Shown: positions 25,859 through 34,839 of the stretch, one piece after another
Layout of the letters: every line of letters starts with the position of its first letter
How positions within the stretch are numbered: position 1 is the stretch's first letter
DNA from: Affinirhizobium lemnae
GTDB taxonomy: Bacteria > Pseudomonadota > Alphaproteobacteria > Rhizobiales > Rhizobiaceae
Direction of reading: 5' to 3'
Length of the DNA: 64,000 nt
NCBI RefSeq assembly: GCF_022968395.1
Contig: NZ_JALJQZ010000004.1
Location: forward strand, 35,316 to 99,315
Notes under the pieces: model-generated
What the model saw: only the letters and a program-made list of their open reading frames with translations
Told to the model about the DNA's origin: nothing
Database searches by the model: none
Made by a program: the position numbers and the translations under genes

Positions 25859-26725
25859 ATGCTGGTCAATCTGGCCCAGAACCTGCTCAACGGTCTGATG
25901 ACGGGTATGCTGATCGCAATCCCCGCCATCGGCTTCTCCGCCATCTACGCAGTGCTGCGATATCCGAACTTCGCCATTGCCGCCTATGCGACAATCGGCG
26001 CCTTTGCCGGGTGGTGGCTGAATTCCACCTTCGGCCTTGGCATCGTCTGGATCATTCTCATCGCATTCTGCGTGTCCGGGGTGGTGGGGGTTGCCGCCGA
26101 GCAGGTGACGCTTGCCCGCCTGCGGCCTGCCGGAGTGCTGACGGTCGCGATTGCCTCCATCGCGCTCAACCTGATGCTGGAAAATGCCGTACGTTTCCTG
26201 TTCGGCAATGATCTGCGCGGTTTCGATCTCGCCATTCAACCGGATTGGCGCATCCTGGCGCTGCGGATCGGGCCGCAGCAGGTGCAGAACATGCTCCTGT
26301 CTCTCGCCATCATGGCGGCGGTTTTTCTCTTCCTGCGTTATTCGCCCTTCGGCAAGGCGATGCGCGCCGTGGCTGACAATTCAGACCTCGCGCGCCTGAA
26401 GGGCATCAATCCGACACGGATTGCAGTGGCCACCATTTTCATGGGTGCAGGGCTTGCCGGCGTCGGCGGTGTTCTGCTTGGGCTCGATACCTCCATCGAT
26501 CCGATGACGGGCGCGCGTATTCTTCTGTCAATATTTGCCGCAGCTGTTCTTGGCGGGCTTGGCTCCATTCCGGGTGCAGTTGTTGGTGCTCTTCTGATCG
26601 GTATGGCCGAAGAAGTGTCGCTGCTCGCCTTTCCGGCAACCTACAAGACCGCAATCGGCTTTGTCGCCATCCTGCTGATTCTGACGCTTCGGCCCCGCGG
26701 CCTCCTTGGCGAAAGGGCTTTGTGA
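25859..26725 (+). CDS. HAAT ABC transporter permease, LivH type (system 1)
   Basis: Inner-membrane permease of 288 residues with about eight hydrophobic segments and the family cytoplasmic loop SPFGKAMRAVADNSDLARLKGIN (conserved glycine/alanine EAA-like region), ending LRPRGLLGERAL. It starts two bases after the binding-protein stop and overlaps livM. It forms the channel with LivM. Confidence 0.87.
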   Translation: MLVNLAQNLLNGLMTGMLIAIPAIGFSAIYAVLRYPNFAIAAYATIGAFAGWWLNSTFGLGIVWIILIAFCVSGVVGVAAEQVTLARLRPAGVLTVAIASIALNLMLENAVRFLFGNDLRGFDLAIQPDWRILALRIGPQQVQNMLLSLAIMAAVFLFLRYSPFGKAMRAVADNSDLARLKGINPTRIAVATIFMGAGLAGVGGVLLGLDTSIDPMTGARILLSIFAAAVLGGLGSIPGAVVGALLIGMAEEVSLLAFPATYKTAIGFVAILLILTLRPRGLLGERAL

Positions 26726-27624
26726 TGCTGTCCTATCTGCTCTTCACGCTCACCATCGGCGGCATCTATGCCATGCTGGCGCTCAGCCTCAACCTGATCT
26801 GGGGCGGGGTCGGAATGGTCAATCTGGGACTCGCGGGCTTCTTTGCCGTGGGTGCCTATGCCACGGCCATCGTGACCGGCGCTGGTGCGCCCGTTATCGT
26901 CGGGCTGGGCTCGGCCCTCCTTGCCGGCGTCATTGTCGGTCTCCTCGTCACCTATGGCACGTTGCGGCTGCGCGGCGACTATCTGGCGATCGTGACGCTT
27001 GGACTGGCGGAGGTGATCCGCCTGATTGCCTTGAATGAACGCTGGCTGACACATGGCGCTGACGGTATGTCCGGCATTGTCGCGCCTTTGCGCAGCATGG
27101 TCGGTTCCCAGGCTTTCAACCTAGGCTACCTGGTCTTTGTCAGCACTGTCGTCATCCTGCTGTGGCTATTGCTGCGGCGTCTCGACCATTCCCCGTTCGG
27201 TCGGGCCATCAAGGCAGTGCGGGAGGATCAGGAGCTAGCGGCTTTCGCCGGAAAACCGGTGCTGCGGCTGAAGTTGCAGACTTTCGCGGTTTCGGCTGCC
27301 GTGGCCAGCTTGGCCGGTGCGCTTTACAGCCACTTCCAGTCCTACATCTCGCCGGATCATTTTCAGCCGCTTATCACCATCTATATCTTTCTGGCTGTTT
27401 CTGCCGGCGGCGTGGGCCGACCAGCGGGCGCCGTGATCGGCGCCTATGCGGTGGTCGCTTTTCTTGAGGGCACCCGCTTCGTGGCCGAACTGCTGCCAGG
27501 GGTCGATCCGCTCCAGGCCGCCGCCTTGCGTGAAATGCTGGTCGGAGCGGCTCTTCTTCTGGTCCTTCATCTACGCCCGCAAGGCCTTCTGCCAGAGCGC
27601 ATCCAACCTGCACGGAAAACCTAA
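26725..27624 (+). CDS. HAAT ABC transporter permease, LivM type (system 1)
   Basis: Inner-membrane permease of 299 residues, hydrophobic throughout, with LALSLNLIWGGVGMVNLG, RLRGDYLAIVTLGLAEVIRL and SPFGRAIKAVREDQELAAFA, then HLRPQGLLPERI at the end. ATG at 26725 shares its first base with the LivH stop; GTG at 26722 is an alternative. It completes the five-gene importer, with a GAF protein immediately after it. Confidence 0.87.
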   Translation: MLSYLLFTLTIGGIYAMLALSLNLIWGGVGMVNLGLAGFFAVGAYATAIVTGAGAPVIVGLGSALLAGVIVGLLVTYGTLRLRGDYLAIVTLGLAEVIRLIALNERWLTHGADGMSGIVAPLRSMVGSQAFNLGYLVFVSTVVILLWLLLRRLDHSPFGRAIKAVREDQELAAFAGKPVLRLKLQTFAVSAAVASLAGALYSHFQSYISPDHFQPLITIYIFLAVSAGGVGRPAGAVIGAYAVVAFLEGTRFVAELLPGVDPLQAAALREMLVGAALLLVLHLRPQGLLPERIQPARKT

Positions 27625-27626
27625 CC

Positions 27627-28112
27627 ATGATGACGAATGATGCCATACTGGCGCTGTTGCGCGAGCCGGACCAGCCCGCGTGCCTCTATCAGGCGCTGGA
27701 AGCAGAAACCCAAAGGCGCATCGGACATCGGCTTTTCACGCTTCTTTACGTCGATGGCGATGCGGTTGCCCGTGTCTATTCGAGCAAACCGGACGAGTAT
27801 CCGGTATTGGGCCGTAAACATATGGGTAAAACACCTTGGGGCGACCTGGTGCTCCATGGCCGGGAGATCTTCCTCGGGGTGGATGACGAAGCTATTCGCT
27901 GGGCGTTCTTCGATCACGAACAGATCGCCCGCATGGGCCTTGGCTGTGTCATCAACATCCCGGTGATTTACGATGGCCAGACGATCGGCACAATGAATCT
28001 TCTGGACGTCGCGCATCGCTACACAAAGGAGCATGTCGCGCAGATTGCCGCTCTCGCGCCGCTACTGATCCCTGCCTATCTCACAGCCCGCCTCGCGGGT
28101 CGCTTATCCTGA
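27627..28112 (+). CDS. Stand-alone GAF-domain protein
   Basis: A 161-residue protein consisting of one GAF-type domain: TLLYVDGDAVARVYSS, GKTPWGDLVLHGREIFLGVD and the strand-turn VINIPVIYDGQTIGTMNLLD characteristic of the fold. There is no output domain, HTH, membrane segment or signal peptide. It starts two bases after LivM, so it is translated with the transporter and is followed at once by an amidohydrolase. It may bind the imported small molecule or act as a small enzyme or allosteric partner; function unknown. Confidence 0.75.
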   Translation: MMTNDAILALLREPDQPACLYQALEAETQRRIGHRLFTLLYVDGDAVARVYSSKPDEYPVLGRKHMGKTPWGDLVLHGREIFLGVDDEAIRWAFFDHEQIARMGLGCVINIPVIYDGQTIGTMNLLDVAHRYTKEHVAQIAALAPLLIPAYLTARLAGRLS

Positions 28113-28130
28113 TATCCTGGAGTTTTTCTA

Positions 28131-29366
28131 TTGTCGTCTTATCTCTTTATCAATGCTCGCATCGTTGACGGTACGAGCCTCGAGCCATCCGAACCGGTCA
28201 GTGTTCTGGTCGAAGGCAACCGTATTCGCGAGGTTGGCTCCAACGTGGCCAGTGCGGCGGCTGAAGTCATCGATCTTTCGGGAAAGACCCTGATGCCCGG
28301 CCTGATCGATGCCCATGTCCACGTCATCGCCAGCATGGCGGATCTGGGGCAGAACGCCATGCTGCCGGACGCACTCGTGACTATTCGCGCTTTCAAACTG
28401 ATGGGCGAAATGCTGATGCGCGGCTTCACGACGGTGCGGGACCTGGGTGGCGCCACTCATGCGCTGGTGGTTGCAACGGAGGAAGGCTTCTTTCCCGTGC
28501 CGCGTCTTGTCGTGTGCGGCAAGGCGCTCAGCCAGACCGGCGGGCACTGTGATTTCCGTGGTCCCTTCAATGACCGCCCGGTGCAGCAGACAGGTCATGC
28601 GCTCGGTGCTCTTGGCCGGGTCTGCGATGGTGTGCCGGATGTACGGCGCGCTGCACGCGAAGAAATCAAGAGTGGAGCCCGCTTCCTCAAGATCATGGCC
28701 AATGGGGGTGTCTCTTCGCCCACCGATCCAATTCACTATCTCGGCTTTGCGCGCGAGGAAATCACGGCGGTCGTCGAAGAGGCGCAAAATGCCGGAACCT
28801 ACGTTGCGGCCCATCTCTATACCGACGAAGCCATCCGGCGCGCTGTGGAATGCGGCGTTCTTTCGTTGGAACATTGCAATCTCATCCAGTCCGAGACGGC
28901 ATCCTTTGCCGCATCCAGGGGTGCCATCGCGGTGCCCACGCTTGTTACCTATGACAAGCTGTCCAGCGAAGGTGCTGCCATGGGACTGCCGGCGAGATCG
29001 GTGGCCAAGGTCGACAATGTCCGGCTGTCCGGTATGGAATCGCTCGACATCATGAGGGCTGCTGGCCTGCCAATGGCCTATGGCAGCGATTTGCTCGGCG
29101 GCATGCACAGGCATCAATCGGAAGAATTCGTAATCCGCGGCCGGGTGCTTCCTGCCCATGAAGTGATCGCCTCGGCCACGGTCGTGGCAGCGCGTCTGCT
29201 GCGCATGGAAGGAGAAATCGGCACAGTCGCTCCGGCAGCGTTTGCCGATCTCATCGTGGTCGATGGCAACCCGCTGTCCGACCTTTCGCTGCTGACCGGC
29301 CAAGGCCAACACATGCCGATCATCATGAAGGACGGCGCGTTCATCAAGCGGACCGCGCTCGGCTGA
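28131..29366 (+). CDS. Amidohydrolase (imidazolonepropionase/prolidase-like)
   Basis: Metal-dependent amidohydrolase of 411 residues with the amidohydrolase-1 layout: an N-terminal beta sandwich (INARIVDGT), LMPGLIDAHVHV with the HxH metal site, the FLKIMANGG lysine, AAHLYTD and SLEHC histidines, and YGSDLLGG with the catalytic aspartate. This group cleaves amide bonds in dipeptides such as Xaa-Pro or in ring amides. The start is TTG at 28131 after CTGGAG. No signal peptide, so it is cytoplasmic and would act on the compound brought in by the flanking transporters. Confidence 0.82.
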   Translation: MSSYLFINARIVDGTSLEPSEPVSVLVEGNRIREVGSNVASAAAEVIDLSGKTLMPGLIDAHVHVIASMADLGQNAMLPDALVTIRAFKLMGEMLMRGFTTVRDLGGATHALVVATEEGFFPVPRLVVCGKALSQTGGHCDFRGPFNDRPVQQTGHALGALGRVCDGVPDVRRAAREEIKSGARFLKIMANGGVSSPTDPIHYLGFAREEITAVVEEAQNAGTYVAAHLYTDEAIRRAVECGVLSLEHCNLIQSETASFAASRGAIAVPTLVTYDKLSSEGAAMGLPARSVAKVDNVRLSGMESLDIMRAAGLPMAYGSDLLGGMHRHQSEEFVIRGRVLPAHEVIASATVVAARLLRMEGEIGTVAPAAFADLIVVDGNPLSDLSLLTGQGQHMPIIMKDGAFIKRTALG

Positions 29367-29374
29367 CAAGGTGC

Positions 29375-29400
29375 CGGGGGCGGTAAAGGAGCCGCCCCCG
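29375..29400 (+). other. Intercistronic GC-rich hairpin before binding-protein gene
   Basis: CGGGGGCGG and its complement CCGCCCCCG around 8 bases. There is no T-run. It lies between the amidohydrolase and the second binding-protein gene, where such stems often stabilise or separate mRNA for highly made binding proteins. Confidence 0.55.
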
Positions 29401-29457
29401 TTGAAAGGGGAACGAGAGCAAAGCTCCGGTAAAAAGAAAGAGAGAGGAACTGAAACC

Positions 29458-30681
29458 ATGAAACTGACACGTCGCCAAACACTGGCAAGCCTTGGGCTTG
29501 CCGCAGGGGCCGGACTTTTGCCGCGCCTTGCGTTGTCGCAGGATGCGGGCATCTTCCGCATCGGCGCCCTCAACCCGGTCACGGGTGCTGGCGGTCCTTA
29601 CGGCACCGGCATGCAGAAAATGATCCTTGCCGCGGCCGAGATGGTGAATGCCGCTGGTGGAGCCGGCGGGCGCAAATTCGAGGTCTTTGCCGAGGATACG
29701 CAGACCCAGCCGCAGGCCGCTGTTCTCGCTGCCAAGAAACTGATCGATGTCAACAAGGTTCAGGCCATTCTCGGAACCTGGTCTTCCGGCGTGTCCCTGG
29801 CGGTCATCCCCCTGACCAACGAGGCGGGAATCCCGCTTTTCCATTGCTCGGGTGCGCCCGCACTTTCGGTTGCGCCCGCCAACGGGAAAAAGCTCGGCTA
29901 TCGCTTTCAGGCCACCAATGACCGATTTGGCCGCGCCTTTGCCGAAATTGCCAAGAAAGAAGGCTTTAAGCGTCCCGCCACCATGGCCTTCAACAATGCG
30001 TCGGGGATCGGCAATACGGAAGGCTTCACCCGTGCCTGGACTGCCATGGGCGGCGAGGTCGTCGCATCGGTCGTCTACGAGCCAGCCCAGCCCAGCTATC
30101 GCGCCGAACTGCAAAAGATCCTCGACGCCAAGCCGGATGTGATCGTAACTGGTTCCTATCTCGCCGATACGACAATCATCCTGCGCGAATGGTTTCAGAC
30201 CGGCGAGGAAATCAAATGGATCATTCCGGCCTGGGCCGCCAATTCAGAACTCGTCAAGGCTCTTGGCCCCGATGTTGTGGAAGGGATAATTTCGGTCGAC
30301 AGCATTTCCAATGAAGGCTCACCTGCCTTCGCCGCCTATGATGCCGCCTACCAGAAGGCGATCGGCAAGTCCGGGCTTGGCAATGTCTATGCCGCCATGG
30401 CCTGGGACATGGTGATCGTGCTCGCCCTTGCCATGGAAGCTGCCGGCCCTGGTGCCGATGTGGCGGCTATCAATGCCAAGATGCGGGAAGTGGCCAATCC
30501 GGATGGTACGAAGGTTTCAAATTTTGCCGAGGGAAAGGCAGCGTTGAAGAACGGAAAAATCAATTATGAGGGCGCTTCCTCGATCCTCGATTTCGATGAA
30601 TTCGGCGACGTGACCCCGGATTTTGCCGCCTCGTTCATCCGTAAAGGCGAAATCAAGCGCGAATATCAGGTCAAGCTCTGA
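29458..30681 (+). CDS. HAAT ABC transporter substrate-binding protein (system 2)
   Basis: Type I periplasmic binding protein of 407 residues. The signal peptide MKLTRRQTLASLGLAAGAG has a twin-arginine pair and ends near ALSQDAG. The mature start FRIGALNPVTGAGGPYGTGM parallels the system 1 receptor, and KLIDVNKVQAILGTWSSGVS follows. An AGAGAGGAAC ribosome site precedes 29458. It begins the second complete importer of the operon; the ligand may be the same class as for system 1. Confidence 0.88.
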   Translation: MKLTRRQTLASLGLAAGAGLLPRLALSQDAGIFRIGALNPVTGAGGPYGTGMQKMILAAAEMVNAAGGAGGRKFEVFAEDTQTQPQAAVLAAKKLIDVNKVQAILGTWSSGVSLAVIPLTNEAGIPLFHCSGAPALSVAPANGKKLGYRFQATNDRFGRAFAEIAKKEGFKRPATMAFNNASGIGNTEGFTRAWTAMGGEVVASVVYEPAQPSYRAELQKILDAKPDVIVTGSYLADTTIILREWFQTGEEIKWIIPAWAANSELVKALGPDVVEGIISVDSISNEGSPAFAAYDAAYQKAIGKSGLGNVYAAMAWDMVIVLALAMEAAGPGADVAAINAKMREVANPDGTKVSNFAEGKAALKNGKINYEGASSILDFDEFGDVTPDFAASFIRKGEIKREYQVKL

Positions 30682-30891
30682 AATCAGCATGGCGGTGTGC
30701 AAGTCGGCGGCTTAGAGCGGAGTTCCATCTTTGCTCACCCGTCCGCCTGACTGTTGCCCAGGATGCAGGGGGGCGGATCCACTATCGCCGCATGTGCTGG
30801 ACTGCGCAATCTGCCGAGCGGTAACTGGTCAGGATTGCAATCTGGACTGGTCACCGTCCCGATTTTACCCAGATGGAACCCCTTTACTATC

Positions 30892-31758
30892 ATGACCAGT
30901 TTTGTGGAACTTCTTCTTTCCGGCATTACCTCCGGCCTCATCATCGGCCTGGCGGGACTATCGGTCACGCTGGTGTTCGGTATTGCCCGGTTTTCCAATG
31001 CGGCGACCGGCGACACCATGACGCTCGGCGCCTATGGCGCGCTGATGGGTACAAGCCTCACCGGCTCACTGCTTGCGGGAGGGCTGATCGGTCTTGTCGC
31101 TGGTGCATTGAGCGCCATTCTCGCCTATCTGCTTGTCTTCCGGCCATTGCAAAATCGCTCGCCCATCTCGTCTCTTCTGGCCTCCATCGGTGTTGCGTTC
31201 TTCATCCGTGCAGTGCTTGGCCTTGTCTTCGGCCATGACCAGATGGTCTTCCAGATGGATCTCGTGCGTCCCTTCCGTCTGCTCGGCGTGCGCATCCAGC
31301 CCAATGACCTCAAATTTGCCGGCGTGGCGATCCTGACGCTGGCGCTGGTGTTTGTCGTGCTGCATCTTACGCCGATCGGCAGGCGCATGCGTGCTGTGGC
31401 GGACAATCCGCTGCTTGCGCGCGTGTCGGGCATTGCGCCGCGTGCGGTCATGTTCACGCTGTGGGCAATTGCCGGAGCAGTGGCTGCCGTTGCGGGCATT
31501 CTCCTCGGCATGAAGACGGTGGTTTCGCCGGAGAGCGGCTGGGACATGCTGCTACCGGCTTTCGCTGCCGCCGTGCTGGGTGGGATCGGGCACCCGGTGG
31601 GAGCGGTGCTTGCCGGGGTCATCATCGGTGTTGCCCAGGAGCTTGCGACGCCCTTTGTCGGCTTTACCTACAAGATCGCGATCTCGTTCCTGGTTCTTCT
31701 GCTGGTCCTTCTGGTGCGCCCGCGTGGACTGTTCGGCAAGATTGAGGGAGTGCGCTGA
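30892..31758 (+). CDS. HAAT ABC transporter permease, LivH type (system 2)
   Basis: Inner-membrane permease of 288 residues (FVELLLSGITSGLIIGLAGL start, TPIGRRMRAVADNPLLARVS loop, LVRPRGLFGKIEGVR end). The start at 30892 gives the normal family N-terminus; an in-frame ATG at 30754 would add a hydrophilic, unrelated stretch. The 210 bases before it contain no other gene. It is followed at once by the LivM gene. Confidence 0.86.
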   Translation: MTSFVELLLSGITSGLIIGLAGLSVTLVFGIARFSNAATGDTMTLGAYGALMGTSLTGSLLAGGLIGLVAGALSAILAYLLVFRPLQNRSPISSLLASIGVAFFIRAVLGLVFGHDQMVFQMDLVRPFRLLGVRIQPNDLKFAGVAILTLALVFVVLHLTPIGRRMRAVADNPLLARVSGIAPRAVMFTLWAIAGAVAAVAGILLGMKTVVSPESGWDMLLPAFAAAVLGGIGHPVGAVLAGVIIGVAQELATPFVGFTYKIAISFLVLLLVLLVRPRGLFGKIEGVR

Positions 31759-32643
31759 ATGGACGCCTATCTGATTGCCATTGGAACGATTGCAGGCATC
31801 TATCTGCTTCTGGCGCTTGGCTTGAACCTGCAATTCGGACTAACCGGGCTCATCAATTTCGGTCATGTCGGTTTTTTCTGCGTCGGTGCCTACACCTCGG
31901 CCATCCTCTCGACCAAGGGTGTGCCTATTCCCCTGTCACTTGCGGCAGCCGCTGCCCTTGCCATGCTGGCCGCCTGGCCGCTCGGCATCATCAGCATCCG
32001 GTTGCGTGAGGATTACTTTGCCATTGTCACCCTCGGCTTTTCCGAGGTGGTACGTCTGGTGGTGACGTCGGAGGGCTGGCTGACCAATGGCGTACAGGGC
32101 ATTGCCGGCATTCCACGCATTTTTCGCGCCGGTGGTGGCGAGGCGCAGGCCGTGCTGATGCTTGGGCTGACCCTGGCTTTCTGTCTCATTTCGATTGTGG
32201 CCATGATGCGCATTGTCCGCTCGCCCTTCGGCCGCATGATTGAGGCCATCCGCGACAATGAGGAGGCGGTTCGCTCGCTCGGCAAGGAACCGGCCCGCTT
32301 CAAGATGCAGGTGCTGCTGCTCGGCTCCATGCTGGCCGGTATTTCTGGCGCACTCTACGCCCATTACATCGGCTACATTTCGCCGGATCAGTTCATTCCC
32401 TTCGTGACCTTCCAGGTATGGATGGCCATCATCATGGGCGGCGTCGGGCGCATTTCCGGCACTATTGCCGGCGTGCTCATTCTGATGTTCTTCCTGGAGG
32501 GCTCGCGCTTCTTGAGAGATGTCGCGCCCTTCATCCCGGAGGTATCGATGGCCAGCATCCGTCTCGGCGTGATCGGTCTCGCTCTCATTCTGTTCACGAT
32601 CTACCGCCCACAGGGCCTGATGGGGGATTTTACGAAGCGATGA
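31759..32643 (+). CDS. HAAT ABC transporter permease, LivM type (system 2)
   Basis: Inner-membrane permease of 294 residues with ALGLNLQFGLTGLINFGHVG, the IRLREDYFAIVTLGFSEVVR segment, SPFGRMIEAIRDNEEAVRSL and IYRPQGLMGDFTKR. The start codon abuts the LivH stop and its own stop overlaps the next ATG (ATGA), so all four downstream genes are tightly coupled. Confidence 0.87.
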   Translation: MDAYLIAIGTIAGIYLLLALGLNLQFGLTGLINFGHVGFFCVGAYTSAILSTKGVPIPLSLAAAAALAMLAAWPLGIISIRLREDYFAIVTLGFSEVVRLVVTSEGWLTNGVQGIAGIPRIFRAGGGEAQAVLMLGLTLAFCLISIVAMMRIVRSPFGRMIEAIRDNEEAVRSLGKEPARFKMQVLLLGSMLAGISGALYAHYIGYISPDQFIPFVTFQVWMAIIMGGVGRISGTIAGVLILMFFLEGSRFLRDVAPFIPEVSMASIRLGVIGLALILFTIYRPQGLMGDFTKR

Positions 32644-33401
32644 TCCTGAATATCAACGATGTTTCGAAGGCCTATAGTGGTCTTGTGGTGGTCGACAAGG
32701 TTTCAATTCGCCTCGATGACGGCGAGATGATCGGCGTCATCGGTCCGAACGGTGCCGGCAAGTCCACGCTGTTTTCGCTGGTCACGGGCTTTCTGGAGGC
32801 CAATGATGGCGATGTGGTTCTCGATGGACGCTCGATTGGCCGTCAGTCGGCCGCCGAAAGGGCGCGGCACGGCATGGTGCGCACCTTCCAGGTGCCCCGG
32901 GAATTTGCCAATATGACCGTGCGGGAAAACCTGATGGCGGCGGCACCCCGCCAAAGCGGGGAAAACCTCATCAACGCCTTCTTCCGACCGCGGCTTGTTG
33001 CTGCACAGGAGAAGGAGATCGGCGCCCGCGTCGATGAGACCATCGCCTTTCTGAAACTTGAGAGGGTGGCGGATAGTCTGGCTGGCCAGCTCTCCGGCGG
33101 GCAGAAGAAACTGCTCGAACTCGGACGGGCCCTGATGACCGGCGCGCGGGTGATCCTGCTGGATGAGCCCTTTGCGGGCGTCAATCCCGTTCTGATCGAG
33201 GAGTTGTCGTCCAAGATCCGGGAACTGAATGCGCGCGGTATCGGCTTCCTGATCATTGAACATGATCTTGGCGCACTGTCACGGCTGGTGAGCAAGCTCT
33301 ATGTCATGGATCGCGGCAGGTTGATTGCCTCCGGTACACCCCAGGAGGTGCTGGCCGATCCGCTCGTGCGGGAAGCCTATATCGGCGGAGGACTTGCCTG
33401 A
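32640..33401 (+). CDS. HAAT ABC transporter ATPase, LivG type (system 2)
   Basis: ABC ATPase of 253 residues: GVIGPNGAGKSTLFSLVTG, MVRTFQVPREFANMTVREN, LSGGQKKLLELGRALM, VILLDEPFAGVNPVL and FLIIEHDLGALSRL. The ATG at 32640 overlaps the LivM stop. The short switch region after Walker A and the long middle insertion (APRQSGENLINAFFRPRL) are as in LivG. Confidence 0.87.
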   Translation: MILNINDVSKAYSGLVVVDKVSIRLDDGEMIGVIGPNGAGKSTLFSLVTGFLEANDGDVVLDGRSIGRQSAAERARHGMVRTFQVPREFANMTVRENLMAAAPRQSGENLINAFFRPRLVAAQEKEIGARVDETIAFLKLERVADSLAGQLSGGQKKLLELGRALMTGARVILLDEPFAGVNPVLIEELSSKIRELNARGIGFLIIEHDLGALSRLVSKLYVMDRGRLIASGTPQEVLADPLVREAYIGGGLA

Positions 33402-34105
33402 TGCTGGTGATTGAAAATCTGGTCGGCGGCTATGGTGAGACCGATATCCTCACCGGGATCGATCTGACCCTGGCCGCTGGCGAAATCCTGACGGTGGCGG
33501 GAACCAATGGGGCCGGCAAATCCACGCTGGCAAAGGCAGTTGTCGGCCTTCTACCGCGCATGTCCGGGCGTATCCTGCTCGACAAACAGGATATTACCCG
33601 TGTGCCGGTCGAGCAGCGGGCGCTCAAAGGTATCGGCTATGTGCCGCAGGTGGCCAATGTGTTCGGGTCACTGACGATTACCGAGAACCTTGAAGTGGTT
33701 GAGGGCGTGAAAAACACGCGGGCACGTATAGCCGAATTGTTCGAGCTGTTTCCGGCGATTGCGGAGCGCCGCCGCGCCCGCGCCTCGAGCCTGTCCGGCG
33801 GCGAGCGCCAGCAATTGGCCTTTGCGCGCGCCCTGATGACGCGCCCCGGCGTGATTGTTCTGGACGAGCCGACGGCCGCACTGTCGCCCATCATGGCCGA
33901 TGAGAGCTTCCGCCGGATCGGAGAGCTTGCCCGAACCGGCACTGCGGTCCTGCTGATCGAACAGCGGGCAAGGCAGGCACTGGCCATCTCGCATCGCGGC
34001 GCCATCATGGACGCCGGCAAGGTTGCGCTTTCCGGCCCGGCGCAGACCCTGCTGGTAGATGAGCGTGCGGCCCAACTCTATCTCGGCGTGGCGCATGCCA
34101 GCTGA
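33401..34105 (+). CDS. HAAT ABC transporter ATPase, LivF type (system 2)
   Basis: ABC ATPase of 234 residues: VAGTNGAGKSTLAKAVVGLL, GYVPQVANVFGSLTITENL, LSGGERQQLAFARALM, VIVLDEPTAALSP and LLIEQRARQAL. In Walker A the usual GPNGAGKS reads GTNGAGKS. ATG shares a base with the LivG stop. It is the last gene of the TetR-controlled run. Confidence 0.87.
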   Translation: MLVIENLVGGYGETDILTGIDLTLAAGEILTVAGTNGAGKSTLAKAVVGLLPRMSGRILLDKQDITRVPVEQRALKGIGYVPQVANVFGSLTITENLEVVEGVKNTRARIAELFELFPAIAERRRARASSLSGGERQQLAFARALMTRPGVIVLDEPTAALSPIMADESFRRIGELARTGTAVLLIEQRARQALAISHRGAIMDAGKVALSGPAQTLLVDERAAQLYLGVAHAS

Positions 34106-34670
34106 TACAGTCATGGAGACTTATATCGAGCAACCGAGATGTGAGCTTTCAGGGCTAAATGGAATCTTTCTGCCGTGCTCGGTTTCAGTCAGGATCAAGG
34201 CTTTTGTCGCAGGGCTTGGCCGTATGCTGAGGCTACGACACGCGCCCCTGTCCTTGTGGATCGAACCGGTTGGGTTCAATAGAATTGATCCACTCGCTCG
34301 ATCTCCGCGCTAAAGCTCCATAGAACGTGCACGGAAGGCTACTTTGCCGTAACGCGTCCGATCACAAGTCTTGCGATACCCGTCTATATCACCAGAAATC
34401 GCCTGGCAGCGAGTGAGCTGGGTGGATCATTCTCCATGGCAGGGGCAAGAGCGGCGCCGTATCGAGCGACGGCTTCGCAGTTTCGCAGTACAGAACTGCT
34501 CCTGGCCGAACACCAATCTGAGCGTCGGCATCGAGACCTGGGCGGAACGAACATCACATCTCTGATCCGGGCAGCATTTAAAATCACGTTTCCCAAATCG
34601 ACGTTTTCAAGAAAATTCCGCGTTTGATAAATACACTAAATTGATAGAATGTAAAAACAAAGGAGAGTTC
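34106..34670. other. Gene-poor stretch before the sulfone operon
   Basis: About 560 bases with no open frame that I can support; the short frames on both strands lack family features and good ribosome sites. The right end (34620-34670) is AT-rich with TTGATA and TAGAAT at 15-base spacing, then AAGGAGAG, and is the probable promoter of the sfn operon. It may hold decayed sequence. Confidence 0.4.
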
Positions 34671-34812
34671 ATGCCTGTCTTGTCCATATCCGGGAGGGTC
34701 ACGAAATTCTCGCGAACCGCTAATCGCGTGACCTTCATTGCGGATGAAATCGAGCATCAGATCGGTCAGTCCGTCGAACGGAGCGGCATGTCTACTCACC
34801 CTTATCTATAGC
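34671..34812 (+). CDS. Small ORF upstream of sfnG (possible leader peptide)
   Basis: A 46-codon frame starting MPVLSISGRVTKFSRTANRV and ending GMSTHPYL, with a strong AAGGAGAG site 4 bases before its ATG and a stop 27 bases before sfnG. It is in a different frame from sfnG. No domain recognised. It may be a regulatory leader peptide or a real small protein; its good ribosome site is the main support. Confidence 0.4.
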
Positions 34813-34839
34813 AATTGCCTAGTTCCTGGAGGATCCGAA

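Noticed and set aside
28128..29582. 484-codon minus-strand frame opposite the amidohydrolase
   Set aside because: The plus-strand amidohydrolase has complete metal-site motifs and operon context; the minus frame has no recognisable domain.
22459..34105. Naming the HAAT genes livGFKHM as true branched-chain amino acid importers
   Set aside because: The family transports many compounds (amides, urea, aromatic acids); the enzyme neighbours do not point to leucine, isoleucine or valine.
34106..34670. Short frames on both strands as possible genes or transposase remnants
   Set aside because: None has a ribosome site, a family motif or terminal inverted repeats; left as unassigned sequence.
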